NCBI GenBank assembly: GCA_019118665.1
Contig: DWYM01000045.1
Span: forward strand, 1-64,000
Length of the DNA: 64,000 nucleotides
Origin: Candidatus Mediterraneibacter intestinipullorum
GTDB lineage: Bacteria > Bacillota > Clostridia > Lachnospirales > Lachnospiraceae
Reading direction: 5' to 3'
The translations under genes and the position numbers were made by a program. The notes beneath the pieces are model-generated. The model had not been told where the DNA came from. It made no database searches and saw only the letters and a program-made list of their open reading frames with translations. Shown in pieces: positions 1-8,651 of this stretch. Numbering within the stretch: position 1 is the stretch's first letter; the number at the start of each line of letters is the position of its first letter.

Positions 1-214
1 TTGTGTTATACTTGCCATGCGAGGAACTCCTTTGTTAGTATTTTGGGTTTGGCGATTCAAATATAACACAAAAGAGGCTATCCTCGCTTTTTAAATATTC
101 AGTTGTAACACATGTATTGTAATCCTACAATATAAAATGTCTTGCAAAATGGGGAACTGTATGATATTATATAAGTCGCTGTTGAGGAAAAGTCTGCAGC
201 TTGTATTTCATTCA

Positions 215-286
215 GGCCCCGTGGTCAAGCGGTTAAGACATCGCCCTTTCACGGCGGTAACACGGGTTCGATTCCCGTCGGGGTCA
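215..286 (+). tRNA. tRNA-Glu (anticodon TTC); prophage integration target
   Basis: Cloverleaf by eye: acceptor ggccccg/cggggtc, anticodon loop ctttcac, T-arm cgggttcgattcccg. Confidence 0.95.
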
Positions 287-288
287 TT
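275..288 (+). repeat. attL core (ccgtcggggtcatt)
   Basis: Identical to 37059-37072; overlaps tRNA-Glu 3' end. Confidence 0.85.
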
Positions 289-376
289 CAACTAAATTCC
301 GGGAGTGCTTGTTTTTCAAGGCTTGTCGGGATTTTTTATTATTTGAATTCCAAAAATGGGGCAGATAAGGGGCATA

Positions 377-1483
377 CTATATAATTTTCAGCCCTTTAAG
401 CTGGTCATTTTCTTTTTCCTTCAGCCTTTCCGTTATGTGCAGATAGATGCTTTTTGTAATCTCGCTGTCAGAGTGTCCGATCCTGCGGGAGATCGTATCG
501 ATGTTGATCCCATTCTCAGCCAGAAGGCTTACATGAGTATGCCTGAGTGCGTGTGGCGTGATCTTCTTGCCGATGACTCGCAGAGCGTTCTCTTGTAAAT
601 ACTTATTGTATGCATAATAGCTGACATGGCTTCCGTCTTTCCGGCACATATACAAATTCGTACTATACCCATTCATAACTTTCTGCTTCATCATGAGCAG
701 TTTCAGCTCCTTCGCAGCAGTAATCAGCTCGTCCTGCATGTACACATCCCTACATGAATCATATGTTTTCGCCTCTGTCTCAATCTTGCTATTTGGGTCA
801 TACGTCATTGATACATGTATCATCCGTTCATCCAGATCCACGTCCGACTTCTTCAGTGCGGCAAACTCCCCAAACCTCAACCCGGACAGGACAAGAAACT
901 TTGTGACTGCCTTCCATATTGGGTGCTGCATGTCATCAAGAAGATCAGACAGCTCAGAAGCTTCAAGATACTTGTCCTCGATTTTTTCCCGGTGTGGCGG
1001 CGCTTTGAAACGCTCAATCTTATCCAGATAAGATACATCCCCAGTCAGGTCATGCCGGAAGCCCCAGCGGAGCATGCCCTTGAAGCGCTTGAGAATTTCA
1101 TTCTTTACGTCTGGTTTTTCATCAAGGGCAATCAGCCTTGTGCGGATATAATTTGCGTTCAGTGCGCTTACAAGGGTGTTTTTCCCAAATATACGGAGTG
1201 CTTTCTGCGCCATAAAGCGATTACGGCGAGAGGTAGCCTCTTTTTTTGTCATCTTCTGCTCTGCGATATATTGCTCTGCCAGCTTCTCTAAGGTGATGTC
1301 GGCAACAGGCTCATTGTCGCCCACAGCAGATTGTATCTTCGCATCAAGCGCCCTCTGAGCGACTTTTCTTGTCTGAGAGGTGTCTTTCTCCATCACAACG
1401 GAGGTTCGCCTTATTTGACCTGTCAAGGGGTCTCTGTACCGTTCCACAAATTTGTATCCGGTTTTTACTTTTTCAGCCCACAT
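377..1483 (-). CDS. int: Phage tyrosine recombinase/integrase
   Basis: HALRHTHVSLLAENGINIDTISRRIGHSDSEITKSIYLH catalytic region; adjacent to attL; likely start at MWAEKVKTG. Confidence 0.95.
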   Translation of the reverse strand: MWAEKVKTGYKFVERYRDPLTGQIRRTSVVMEKDTSQTRKVAQRALDAKIQSAVGDNEPVADITLEKLAEQYIAEQKMTKKEATSRRNRFMAQKALRIFGKNTLVSALNANYIRTRLIALDEKPDVKNEILKRFKGMLRWGFRHDLTGDVSYLDKIERFKAPPHREKIEDKYLEASELSDLLDDMQHPIWKAVTKFLVLSGLRFGEFAALKKSDVDLDERMIHVSMTYDPNSKIETEAKTYDSCRDVYMQDELITAAKELKLLMMKQKVMNGYSTNLYMCRKDGSHVSYYAYNKYLQENALRVIGKKITPHALRHTHVSLLAENGINIDTISRRIGHSDSEITKSIYLHITERLKEKENDQLKGLKII

Positions 1484-1533
1484 ACTATCATCTCCTTTTT
1501 CTAATTTTGTGTACAAAAAAGACAGATGGTCTC

Positions 1534-1562
1534 TTGCCACCTGTCACCGAAGATGATACAAT
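1534..1562 (+). promoter_or_regulatory. Sigma-A-like promoter TTGCCA-N17-TACAAT
   Basis: Direct read; reads into hairpin + T-tract at ~1608-1640; near copy on minus strand at 36915-36942. Confidence 0.55.
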
Positions 1563-1634
1563 ATTCTTTGCTAAGAGCAGTATATCTTCGGATATGCATT
1601 TCCGTCCTGGTGTTGGCGCACCGGGGCGGTTTTT

Positions 1635-1997
1635 TTATTTTTTTCTAGTTAGTATAGATTTAATAAAGCATAAAACAGTAGATGTAAATGCAAATCCATA
1701 TAGTAATCCAGAAATAAATCTCTTTCTATTATTGGATTCATATCTGGTAAAATACTGTATCGTTCCATCGATAGCAAGTGGTAACATTAAAATAGAGATG
1801 CTCCGATGAAAGGCATAGAATGGTGCTACTATAAAAGCTATTAAATGACCAATGGCTATCCCTGTGCATCTTGCACATAAAGGAGACTGATATCCTTTAA
1901 AAAAGAAGCTTCGTTCAGGGATTTGATGACAACTGCAATACTTTTTACACCAAACCATAGATTTTATCCAGAGTTCATCATTCTTATTTACATTCAT
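1635..1997 (-). CDS. DUF2085-like small membrane protein
   Basis: CHQIPERSFFFKGYQSPLCARCTGI motif. Confidence 0.7.
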   Translation of the reverse strand: MNVNKNDELWIKSMVWCKKYCSCHQIPERSFFFKGYQSPLCARCTGIAIGHLIAFIVAPFYAFHRSISILMLPLAIDGTIQYFTRYESNNRKRFISGLLYGFAFTSTVLCFIKSILTRKK

Positions 1998-2203
1998 ACC
2001 TTAAACTTATTTCCACAGTTGGGGCATACCCAATAATTTGTTGAGTTAATTTGCTTCCCTTTTCCGCAGGCTCCACAAAGTATGCCAAGCGGACCTAACA
2101 AAAGAGCACCGCAGCACCCTTTTCCTGCTGAAAAGTCTTTGCCGGTTGATGTTGTTTCTGAAATGACCTGACAATTGTCATTTCCACATTTAGGGCATTT
2201 CAT
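1994..2203 (-). CDS. Zinc-ribbon small protein
   Basis: CPKCGN...CPNCGNKF. Confidence 0.6.
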   Translation of the reverse strand: MKCPKCGNDNCQVISETTSTGKDFSAGKGCCGALLLGPLGILCGACGKGKQINSTNYWVCPNCGNKFKV

Positions 2204-2261
2204 AATTCTTTCCTCTCTTTCCCCTGTTCCTTTGTACACCACTATATAATCGCCGAAGCGG

Positions 2262-2717
2262 TTATACCTTTTCCATGACTGCCAAATTCGGAATGAAGCA
2301 GATCATATAATTATCAACTTCTACAAATTCTCCGTACTTGTCCCGATAGCAGTCTATGCATTCCTGCAAATATTCTTCTGTTACATCCAGTAACTCCGCA
2401 ATTTCATGCCTGCTCTGGCACCCGGCACGGAATGCATTAATGATGCCGGATAACCCGATCAGCTTATTGTATCCCCAGAGACGGGCCTGACGCTCCTGTT
2501 TGCGGTTGCGGACATCATTCATATCAAGGATATTTCCGACTGATGTGTAATGGTGTCCGAGCTCTTCTGCGAGGACGCAGGTCTTCTGAACTGTGTCCAT
2601 ATCTTCTCGCAGATAGATATTATTGCCTTTTATGCGTCCGTCATAAGTACGGAAAGGACGCTCTTTTATTTTGAGTCCCTCAGTATTGGCATCATTCAAT
2701 AAAACATCATATTTCAT
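2262..2717 (-). CDS. ImmA/IrrE-type metallopeptidase
   Basis: AEELGHHYTS zinc-peptidase motif, next to CI-like repressor. Confidence 0.85.
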   Translation of the reverse strand: MKYDVLLNDANTEGLKIKERPFRTYDGRIKGNNIYLREDMDTVQKTCVLAEELGHHYTSVGNILDMNDVRNRKQERQARLWGYNKLIGLSGIINAFRAGCQSRHEIAELLDVTEEYLQECIDCYRDKYGEFVEVDNYMICFIPNLAVMEKV

Positions 2718-2769
2718 TGTCAACACCTCCGGTCTGATTGTAACATATAAAACGTCCAATAAAACGGAC

Positions 2770-3225
2770 TCAATCTAACATATCCTCATCCTCTTGACGC
2801 TCTTCGTCTGTGAACTCGCCTTTTGAGTGGTGGGCGGCGTTGACTTCCAAATGGGATGGCATCTCAACAATATTATCTGGTGCTTGTTCTGACAGAGCTT
2901 TTGAGCGCTCATATTCCTTTTCAAGAGTGAAATCCACCATCTCTCTGCCGTGATCGTCAAGGATGCGGTATTTTTTTACGATTTCATATTCATCGACAGA
3001 TACGCTGTTTTCCATAGTAGGCATGTCAAATGCATCCTGAAATAGATAATTTGCATCACAATTTAATACATCCATTATTTTGAATAGTATAGGTTCTTTT
3101 GGTGAGCTTACTTCATTTTCATAATTAGAAATAGCTCCCACTGTTACTCCTAACAAATTCGCCAGTTCATTTCTTGAAAGACCTTTATTCTCGCGTAACT
3201 CTTTTATTCTACTTCCAACACTCAT
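2770..3225 (-). CDS. XRE-family CI-like repressor
   Basis: N-terminal HTH SVGSRIKELRENKGLSRNELANLLGVTVGAISNYEN; divergent from Cro-like gene. Confidence 0.88.
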   Translation of the reverse strand: MSVGSRIKELRENKGLSRNELANLLGVTVGAISNYENEVSSPKEPILFKIMDVLNCDANYLFQDAFDMPTMENSVSVDEYEIVKKYRILDDHGREMVDFTLEKEYERSKALSEQAPDNIVEMPSHLEVNAAHHSKGEFTDEERQEDEDMLD

Positions 3226-3258
3226 TATCTCACCAACTTTCATATTCCTTATATAAGC

Positions 3259-3369
3259 ATTGTATTTCAGTTTTCTTGTTGTGTCAATATAAATAAACAA
3301 GAAAATTGTTAAAATGGTATTGACAAAACAAGAAACTTGTCATATACTCACAAATGACAAGAAACTTAT
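3259..3369. promoter_or_regulatory. Lysis/lysogeny switch: divergent promoters with repeated ACAAG-AAA-CTTGT operators
   Basis: Rightward TTGACA(3320)-N17-TATACT(3343); leftward TTGACA(3287-3282)-N17-TACAAT(3264-3259); operator copies at 3269-3279(-), 3297-3309, 3328-3340, 3357-3369. Confidence 0.8.
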
Positions 3370-3391
3370 CATAACGAAAGGAGGAAACAAG

Positions 3392-3658
3392 TTGCTTGAT
3401 ATTCAGACATCAAATAGTGTCGTGGCGAATCGGGTTCGAGAAATTATAAAAGAGAAAGGACTCAAACAAACGGCACTGGCGGAAAAATCTGGATTTACAA
3501 TTCAGGAGTTCAGCGACATGTTGAATGGTAGACGGCTGATGAGAGCGGTAGATATAGCATCTATTATAAATGCGTTAAAAGATGTAGGAGTAGATGCGAA
3601 CTATTTGTTTATGGTCAATCCTAATGAGATTTATTCAGCCGGACAAAAAGGAGAGTGA
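3392..3658 (+). CDS. XRE/Cro-like regulator
   Basis: HTH; aaaggaggaaacaag RBS before TTG start at 3392. Confidence 0.75.
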   Translation: MLDIQTSNSVVANRVREIIKEKGLKQTALAEKSGFTIQEFSDMLNGRRLMRAVDIASIINALKDVGVDANYLFMVNPNEIYSAGQKGE

Positions 3659-3701
3659 TAAAAGGCTATTCCATCCGCAAAATAGAATAGCCCCTTACTA
3701 A

Positions 3702-3830
3702 TTATTTTACCCGAATTGTTTTAGAAGTAGTACGGGTTCTGTGTCCGTTGCTAACGGATGTGCGAACATGAATGCTCTTGCCATTGCTTGAGGGTCTGGC
3801 TGTGGAGCGAATCGTAATTCTTCTTGCCAT
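3702..3830 (-). CDS. Small basic protein, 42 aa (MARRITIRSTARPSSNGKSIHVRTSVSNGHRTRTTSKTIRVK)
   Basis: RBS aaaggcggtgaaa upstream of ATG; TTGCCA-N17-TATTAA promoter on minus strand; below ORF-track size cut-off. Confidence 0.6.
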   Translation of the reverse strand: MARRITIRSTARPSSNGKSIHVRTSVSNGHRTRTTSKTIRVK

Positions 3831-3938
3831 GTATTTTCACCGCCTTTCTTTAGATGAAACGTACGTTCTATTAATAGACTACTATAAAAATAATGGCAAG
3901 TCAAGAATAAAACACTATATAATGCACGGAACATATGT

Positions 3939-3980
3939 TTATCCACAAAATATTGTGCGATATGTGGAAAGTGTGGATAA
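3939..3980. promoter_or_regulatory. Inverted pair of consensus DnaA boxes
   Basis: TTATCCACA at 3939-3947 and TGTGGATAA at 3972-3980. Confidence 0.6.
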
Positions 3981-4035
3981 CTTTGAACGACAAGTCGATT
4001 GATTATTTGTTCCAGGTAGATGAGAAGGAGGAAAG

Positions 4036-4434
4036 ATGAAGAAGAAAATTGTAGCAGCAATAATAGCGGTTTCAGTAGCAGTAGGAATAACGGCATGTAG
4101 CGAAGCTTCAAGGGTAGAAAGCAACCTGACCAAAGAAGCGGATAACTTCAACGTGGTCAGACAGCTCACAGTCATTAACTGCTTACAGGGAGACGTGTTG
4201 TTCCAGATGACCGGGAAGATGTCAATTACAGCAGATGTAAGTGATAATCAGCTTGAAATTATTGTGGAAAACGAAGACGGAAATTACACGAAGCACTTCG
4301 TTGGGCTGAGTGACAATGTGACCTATACGATCGAGGACCTGAACCTTGGGGCAAACGATGTGAACAAGTATCAGTATACGCTCAATTTCAATCCGAATAT
4401 GTGGCTGCCGGTTGAGGTGGACACGATCGACTGA
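4036..4434 (+). CDS. Phage-encoded lipoprotein
   Basis: Signal peptide with lipobox-like VGITAC|S; predicted beta-rich remainder. Confidence 0.65.
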   Translation: MKKKIVAAIIAVSVAVGITACSEASRVESNLTKEADNFNVVRQLTVINCLQGDVLFQMTGKMSITADVSDNQLEIIVENEDGNYTKHFVGLSDNVTYTIEDLNLGANDVNKYQYTLNFNPNMWLPVEVDTID

Positions 4435-4462
4435 GCAGGAATCAGAGAAGGAGGTGAGCTAA

Positions 4463-4801
4463 ATGCTGACAGCGGTAAAAATGGCGCTCGGATCGTATCC
4501 GCTGACTGTTAAACAACTCTCAGAGCTGACTGGGGACAGTACAGCAACGATCCGGCATAGGATTCCGGGCATCAGAGAGCAGATTAAGAAGGGTAGATAT
4601 AACGAATACGCCTTGATCGAGGCTAAGAAGGGGACCAGAATTAACTTCTATGTCTACTATGATTATGACAAGTTCAGGGAAGCCCTGGGGAACCGGAATA
4701 CCTGCAAAGCGGTGCCACCATTTGATCCGGAGCGGATCGCGCAGATCTGCCCGGTAACGCAGGAGGTGGTATTTGTAGATAGTGAGGAGGTGAGTGCATG
4801 A
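4463..4801 (+). CDS. Hypothetical, HTH-like N-terminus
   Basis: LTVKQLSELTGDSTATIRHRI; RBS aggaggtgag. Confidence 0.55.
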   Translation: MLTAVKMALGSYPLTVKQLSELTGDSTATIRHRIPGIREQIKKGRYNEYALIEAKKGTRINFYVYYDYDKFREALGNRNTCKAVPPFDPERIAQICPVTQEVVFVDSEEVSA

Positions 4802-5010
4802 CAAAAAATCAAACACGGAAACAGCGCGGGCTGGATGTCATCCCAGTAAAGCGGAGAACAGCTGCACGCAAAAATAATCATGATGTAGCGCCGGTTAAGA
4901 AGAAAGAGAACCCGGCGGTTCAGGTGATTGAGATCGTTGCTGCAATATCAATGATGCTTAACGTGATCCAGTCAGTGATTATCTACATATTGCAAGTGGG
5001 ACCGATTTAA
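4798..5010 (+). CDS. Hypothetical small membrane protein
   Basis: Basic N-terminus plus one hydrophobic C-terminal segment; overlaps upstream stop. Confidence 0.5.
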   Translation: MTKNQTRKQRGLDVIPVKRRTAARKNNHDVAPVKKKENPAVQVIEIVAAISMMLNVIQSVIIYILQVGPI

Positions 5011-5025
5011 GAGGAGGTGAATACG

Positions 5026-5175
5026 GTGGCAGAAGAAATGAAAACACTGAAAGAACTGGCAGAGCCGTTGGTAGATTTCTTAAAAAACAACTACCATCCT
5101 CATGCTGCAATCATAGTGACCGAAGAACGGACAGTAGTTGTCGAAGATATTGCGTCAACACCGAATACTAACTGA
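5026..5175 (+). CDS. Small hypothetical protein, 49 aa, GTG start
   Basis: RBS gaggaggtg; MAEEMKTLKELAEPLVDFLKNNYHPHAAIIVTEERTVVVEDIASTPNTN; not in ORF track. Confidence 0.6.
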   Translation: MAEEMKTLKELAEPLVDFLKNNYHPHAAIIVTEERTVVVEDIASTPNTN

Positions 5176-5371
5176 TTCTTCGATATCGATGCACTTTGTC
5201 CAGTCGCGACAGTTCAGAGCCAAGTGAAGGGGCGTTCATAAAGCTCTGATATTCGGATTCAGATACATTGTAATACTGATATACAGCTCCATTGTGGAAC
5301 TGAATTTCAAGTGTATCGTTTTCCCATCCTATGTTTGCGATACGGCTGGATGAAACAGGATACCTTTGCAT
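5168..5371 (-). CDS. KTSC-domain protein
   Basis: SSRIANIGWENDTLEIQFHNGAVYQYYNVSESEYQSFMNAPSLGS. Confidence 0.75.
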   Translation of the reverse strand: MQRYPVSSSRIANIGWENDTLEIQFHNGAVYQYYNVSESEYQSFMNAPSLGSELSRLDKVHRYRRIS

Positions 5372-5476
5372 AACCAAGTCTCCTTTCTTATGTACTCGGT
5401 ACACCACAAGACCTGTTCCGAAACCTGTACATAAATTATAGGAGATATCCAAGAACAATACAAGGAGGTGAAGAAG

Positions 5477-5695
5477 ATGCCAGAACAAGCTTTTGAGGTC
5501 TTATACGATGAGATAAGAAAAGGGATCCCTGTGTATACAGATCCGGGAGAACGCATTGCGTACATAACAGGGTATCTCAGAGGTATAGATCCAGACACAT
5601 CCATCACTGTTGGAGAGGTCAGCCAGATCCTTGCACTCAGGTACCCGGAAGAAGAAAAAAGCACCTGTATAGGCTGGGGAGCCACAGGCGCTTAG
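5477..5695 (+). CDS. Hypothetical early protein
   Basis: RBS aaggaggtg; compact ORF. Confidence 0.5.
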   Translation: MPEQAFEVLYDEIRKGIPVYTDPGERIAYITGYLRGIDPDTSITVGEVSQILALRYPEEEKSTCIGWGATGA

Positions 5696-5733
5696 AAAAT
5701 TAACCAACTATATTGTAGCAGAAAGGATAGGAA

Positions 5734-7029
5734 ATGGAAAGTATTAAGATTAACAAACTGGAAATCGAAAATGTAAAACGGATCAAAGCCGTGAAGATTG
5801 AACCGACGGCAAGCGGTTTGACAATCGTAGGCGGCAACAACAACCAGGGCAAGACTTCAGTGCTGGATTCCATCGCATGGGCTTTAGGCGGAGAGAAATA
5901 TCGCCCTTCACAGCCGCAGCGGGAAGGATCTACAATCCCCCCAACCTTACATATCGTACTGAATAATGGGCTGATTGTAGAGAGAAAAGGAAAAAACAGC
6001 TCATTGAAAGTGACGGACCCGAGCGGGAACAAGGGCGGCCAGCAGCTCTTGAATGAATTCGTGGAACAGCTTGCCCTTGATCTTCCAAAGTTCATGGAAG
6101 CTTCAGGAAGGGAAAAGGCTCAGACCCTTCTTAAGATTATCGGTGTCGGGGATCATCTGGCGGCATTGGATCAGGAGGAAAATGAATTATATAACCAGCG
6201 TCGTACAATCGGCCAGATTGCAGACCAGAAAGAAAAATTTGCGAAAGAGCAGCCTTATTATTCAGATGCTCCGAAAGAACTGATATCACCATCGGATTTG
6301 ATTAGACAGCAGCAGGAGATCCTGGCAAGGAATGGAGAGAATCAGAGAAAGCGGGAGCAGGTAAAAAAATATGAAGATTCTGTTTTCTTTCTTCAGCAGT
6401 CTGTTGACAGCATGAATGAGCAGCTTGAAGAAGAGAAGAGAAAGCTTCAGGAAGCAGAAGAAAATCTTCGGATCGCCCAAATGAATGCGCAGGATCTTCA
6501 GGATGAATCCACAGCGAAACTGGAAGAGTCTATTTCTAACATCGAAGAGATTAATCGAAAAGTGCGGGCGAACATGGACAAGGACAAGGCGGAAGACGAT
6601 GCCAAAGAGTACAGGAATCAGTACAATGCACTAACCACAGAGATCGACAAAAAACGGAACGCAAAAACAGATTTGCTCCAGTCTGCGGAACTGCCTCTTC
6701 CGGAGCTGTCCGTGAAAGATGGGGAGCTAATCTATAAGGGACAACAGTGGGACAACATGTCCGGGTCAGACAGGCTGAAAGTATCTACTGCTATTGTACG
6801 GAAGCTCAACCCGAAATGCGGTTTTGTTCTTCTGGACAAGCTGGAGCAGATGGACATCCAAACTCTGAACGAGTTTGGGCAGTGGCTGGAACAGGAAGGA
6901 CTCCAGGCGATTGCGACCAGGGTCAGCACCGGTGATGAGTGCAGCATCATTATAGAGGACGGCTATGTAAAGGATACTTCCGGTGTTCCGGTGCAACAGC
7001 CCAAAACATGGAAGGAGGGCACATTTTAA
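5734..7029 (+). CDS. AAA/SMC-like ATPase (RecF/SbcC type)
   Basis: Walker A GGNNNQGKTSVLDSIAWAL; central coiled-coil. Confidence 0.8.
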   Translation: MESIKINKLEIENVKRIKAVKIEPTASGLTIVGGNNNQGKTSVLDSIAWALGGEKYRPSQPQREGSTIPPTLHIVLNNGLIVERKGKNSSLKVTDPSGNKGGQQLLNEFVEQLALDLPKFMEASGREKAQTLLKIIGVGDHLAALDQEENELYNQRRTIGQIADQKEKFAKEQPYYSDAPKELISPSDLIRQQQEILARNGENQRKREQVKKYEDSVFFLQQSVDSMNEQLEEEKRKLQEAEENLRIAQMNAQDLQDESTAKLEESISNIEEINRKVRANMDKDKAEDDAKEYRNQYNALTTEIDKKRNAKTDLLQSAELPLPELSVKDGELIYKGQQWDNMSGSDRLKVSTAIVRKLNPKCGFVLLDKLEQMDIQTLNEFGQWLEQEGLQAIATRVSTGDECSIIIEDGYVKDTSGVPVQQPKTWKEGTF

Positions 7030-8196
7030 ATGGAAATAACCAGAGGAAAGATCAAGAAGGCAAAGAAGGTCGTAATTTATGGACCAGAAGGAATCGGGAA
7101 GTCCACTTTTGCTTCCCGGTTCCCAGACCCCGTATTTATCGATACAGAGGGGAGCACGAATGACATGGACGTGGCAAGGCTGCCGCGTCCAACAAGCTGG
7201 ACGATGCTCATGGAAGAGATCGATTACATAAAGAAAACTCCCGGAGTATGCAGGACGCTTGTGATTGATACAATCGACTGGGCAGAGCAGCTCTGCGTGG
7301 AGCATATCTGTGCAAAGCATAATAAATCAGGAATTGAGGACTTCGGATATGGAAACGGATATGTTTACACAAAAGAAGAGTTCGGGCGGTTCCTGAACCG
7401 TCTGACGGATGTAATTGAAGCGGGTATTAACATTGTGTTGACAGCCCACGCCCAGCTGCGTAAATTCGAACAGCCGGACGAAATGGGGGCATATGACAGA
7501 TGGGAGTTGAAGCTGGGAAAGAAAACACAGTCACAGACTTCCCCGCTTGTAAAAGAGTGGGCAGATATGCTTCTATTCTGCAACTATAAAACCCATACAG
7601 TCGCAGTAGATGATAAGGGAAAGAAGCACAAAGCTATGGGCGGTAAGAGGGTCATGTACACGTCTCATCACCCTTGTTGGGATGCAAAGAACCGGTATGG
7701 ACTCCCTGAAGAATGCGAGTTTGACTACGGCGTTATTGCCGGAATTATTGGATCGGGAAAAGAAACTGAGAAGCAGGTTACAGAGGCAGATTCTCCTCAG
7801 ACAAAAGCAGAAGAAAAGAAGACACCGGAATTTATGAAAATTCCTGAAGGAACCCCGGAACAGATGGAGTTTGATACAAGCCCATCCGCCGGCAAAACTG
7901 AGGAGAAGCCGCCGCATACTGAACCAGATAAGCCGATTCCAAAAGACAGCGCATTCCATGTGGATGAGCGGATCCCAAAAGCTCTTCGGGATCTGATGGA
8001 AGAGAAGCTGGTATCAGAAGAAGAGATCCAGGCGGTCGTGGCAGACCGCGGATACTACCCCAGGTCAACCCCGATCTTGAATTATGACCCGGATTTTGTC
8101 TCCGGCGTGCTTGTCGGGGCATGGGGGCAGGTGTATGGCATGATTGAAAAACTACGGGAGAGCTATGAAATCCCGTTTGATGAAGATAAGAAATAG
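7030..8196 (+). CDS. Phage AAA ATPase / nucleotide-binding protein
   Basis: VVIYGPEGIGKSTFASRFPDPVFIDTEGST Walker A. Confidence 0.8.
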   Translation: MEITRGKIKKAKKVVIYGPEGIGKSTFASRFPDPVFIDTEGSTNDMDVARLPRPTSWTMLMEEIDYIKKTPGVCRTLVIDTIDWAEQLCVEHICAKHNKSGIEDFGYGNGYVYTKEEFGRFLNRLTDVIEAGINIVLTAHAQLRKFEQPDEMGAYDRWELKLGKKTQSQTSPLVKEWADMLLFCNYKTHTVAVDDKGKKHKAMGGKRVMYTSHHPCWDAKNRYGLPEECEFDYGVIAGIIGSGKETEKQVTEADSPQTKAEEKKTPEFMKIPEGTPEQMEFDTSPSAGKTEEKPPHTEPDKPIPKDSAFHVDERIPKALRDLMEEKLVSEEEIQAVVADRGYYPRSTPILNYDPDFVSGVLVGAWGQVYGMIEKLRESYEIPFDEDKK

Positions 8197-8210
8197 GAGG
8201 ACATTTATTT

Positions 8211-8651
8211 ATGAGCGAAATGGACAGAGAATTAAACTGGGATGATGAGATTGAGAAGGATAATAGTTTTGTTACCCTCCCGGAAGGAGATTATGATTTT
8301 GTGATCGACCACTTTGAACGTGCAAGGCATTCAGGAAGCGAGAAGATCCCGCCCTGCAACAAAGCACTTGTGTTCTTCAATGTAAAGACTCCTGATGGGC
8401 AGGATGTGACGATCCAGGAAGGATATATCCTTCATACAAAACTGGAATGGAAGCTGTCAGAATTGTTCTGCGGTGTCGGGCTGAAAAAGAAAGGGGAGAA
8501 GCTGAAAATGAACTGGGCTGCACTGCCTGGGCTGAAAGGACGCGCGCAGATTTCCCTTGACGCGGATCCAAAAGACCCGAACAAGAAATACAACCATATC
8601 AAAAAGATTTATCCGTTTGAGGAAAAGAAGTTTGAGGCAGGGAAGTTTTAA
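8211..8651 (+). CDS. DUF669-family protein
   Basis: NWDDEIE...LPEGDYDFVIDHFERARH pattern typical of the family. Confidence 0.75.
   Translation: MSEMDRELNWDDEIEKDNSFVTLPEGDYDFVIDHFERARHSGSEKIPPCNKALVFFNVKTPDGQDVTIQEGYILHTKLEWKLSELFCGVGLKKKGEKLKMNWAALPGLKGRAQISLDADPKDPNKKYNHIKKIYPFEEKKFEAGKF

Noticed and set aside
1-71. Inverted repeat TTGTGTTATA (1-10)/TATAACACAA (62-71)
   Set aside because: At the window edge, with GAGG-ctat-CCTC-gcttttt beside it; context cut off, most likely part of an upstream gene's 3' region.
815-1291. Plus-strand ORFs inside integrase
   Set aside because: Antisense to a strongly supported integrase coding sequence.
1369-1809. 146-aa plus-strand ORF at 1369-1809
   Set aside because: Overlaps integrase 5' end and DUF2085 gene on the opposite strand; composition looks non-coding.
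4463-5695. Dedicated anti-phage defence island among early hypotheticals
   Set aside because: Only small ORFs with HTH, membrane and KTSC features; no recognisable defence effector.
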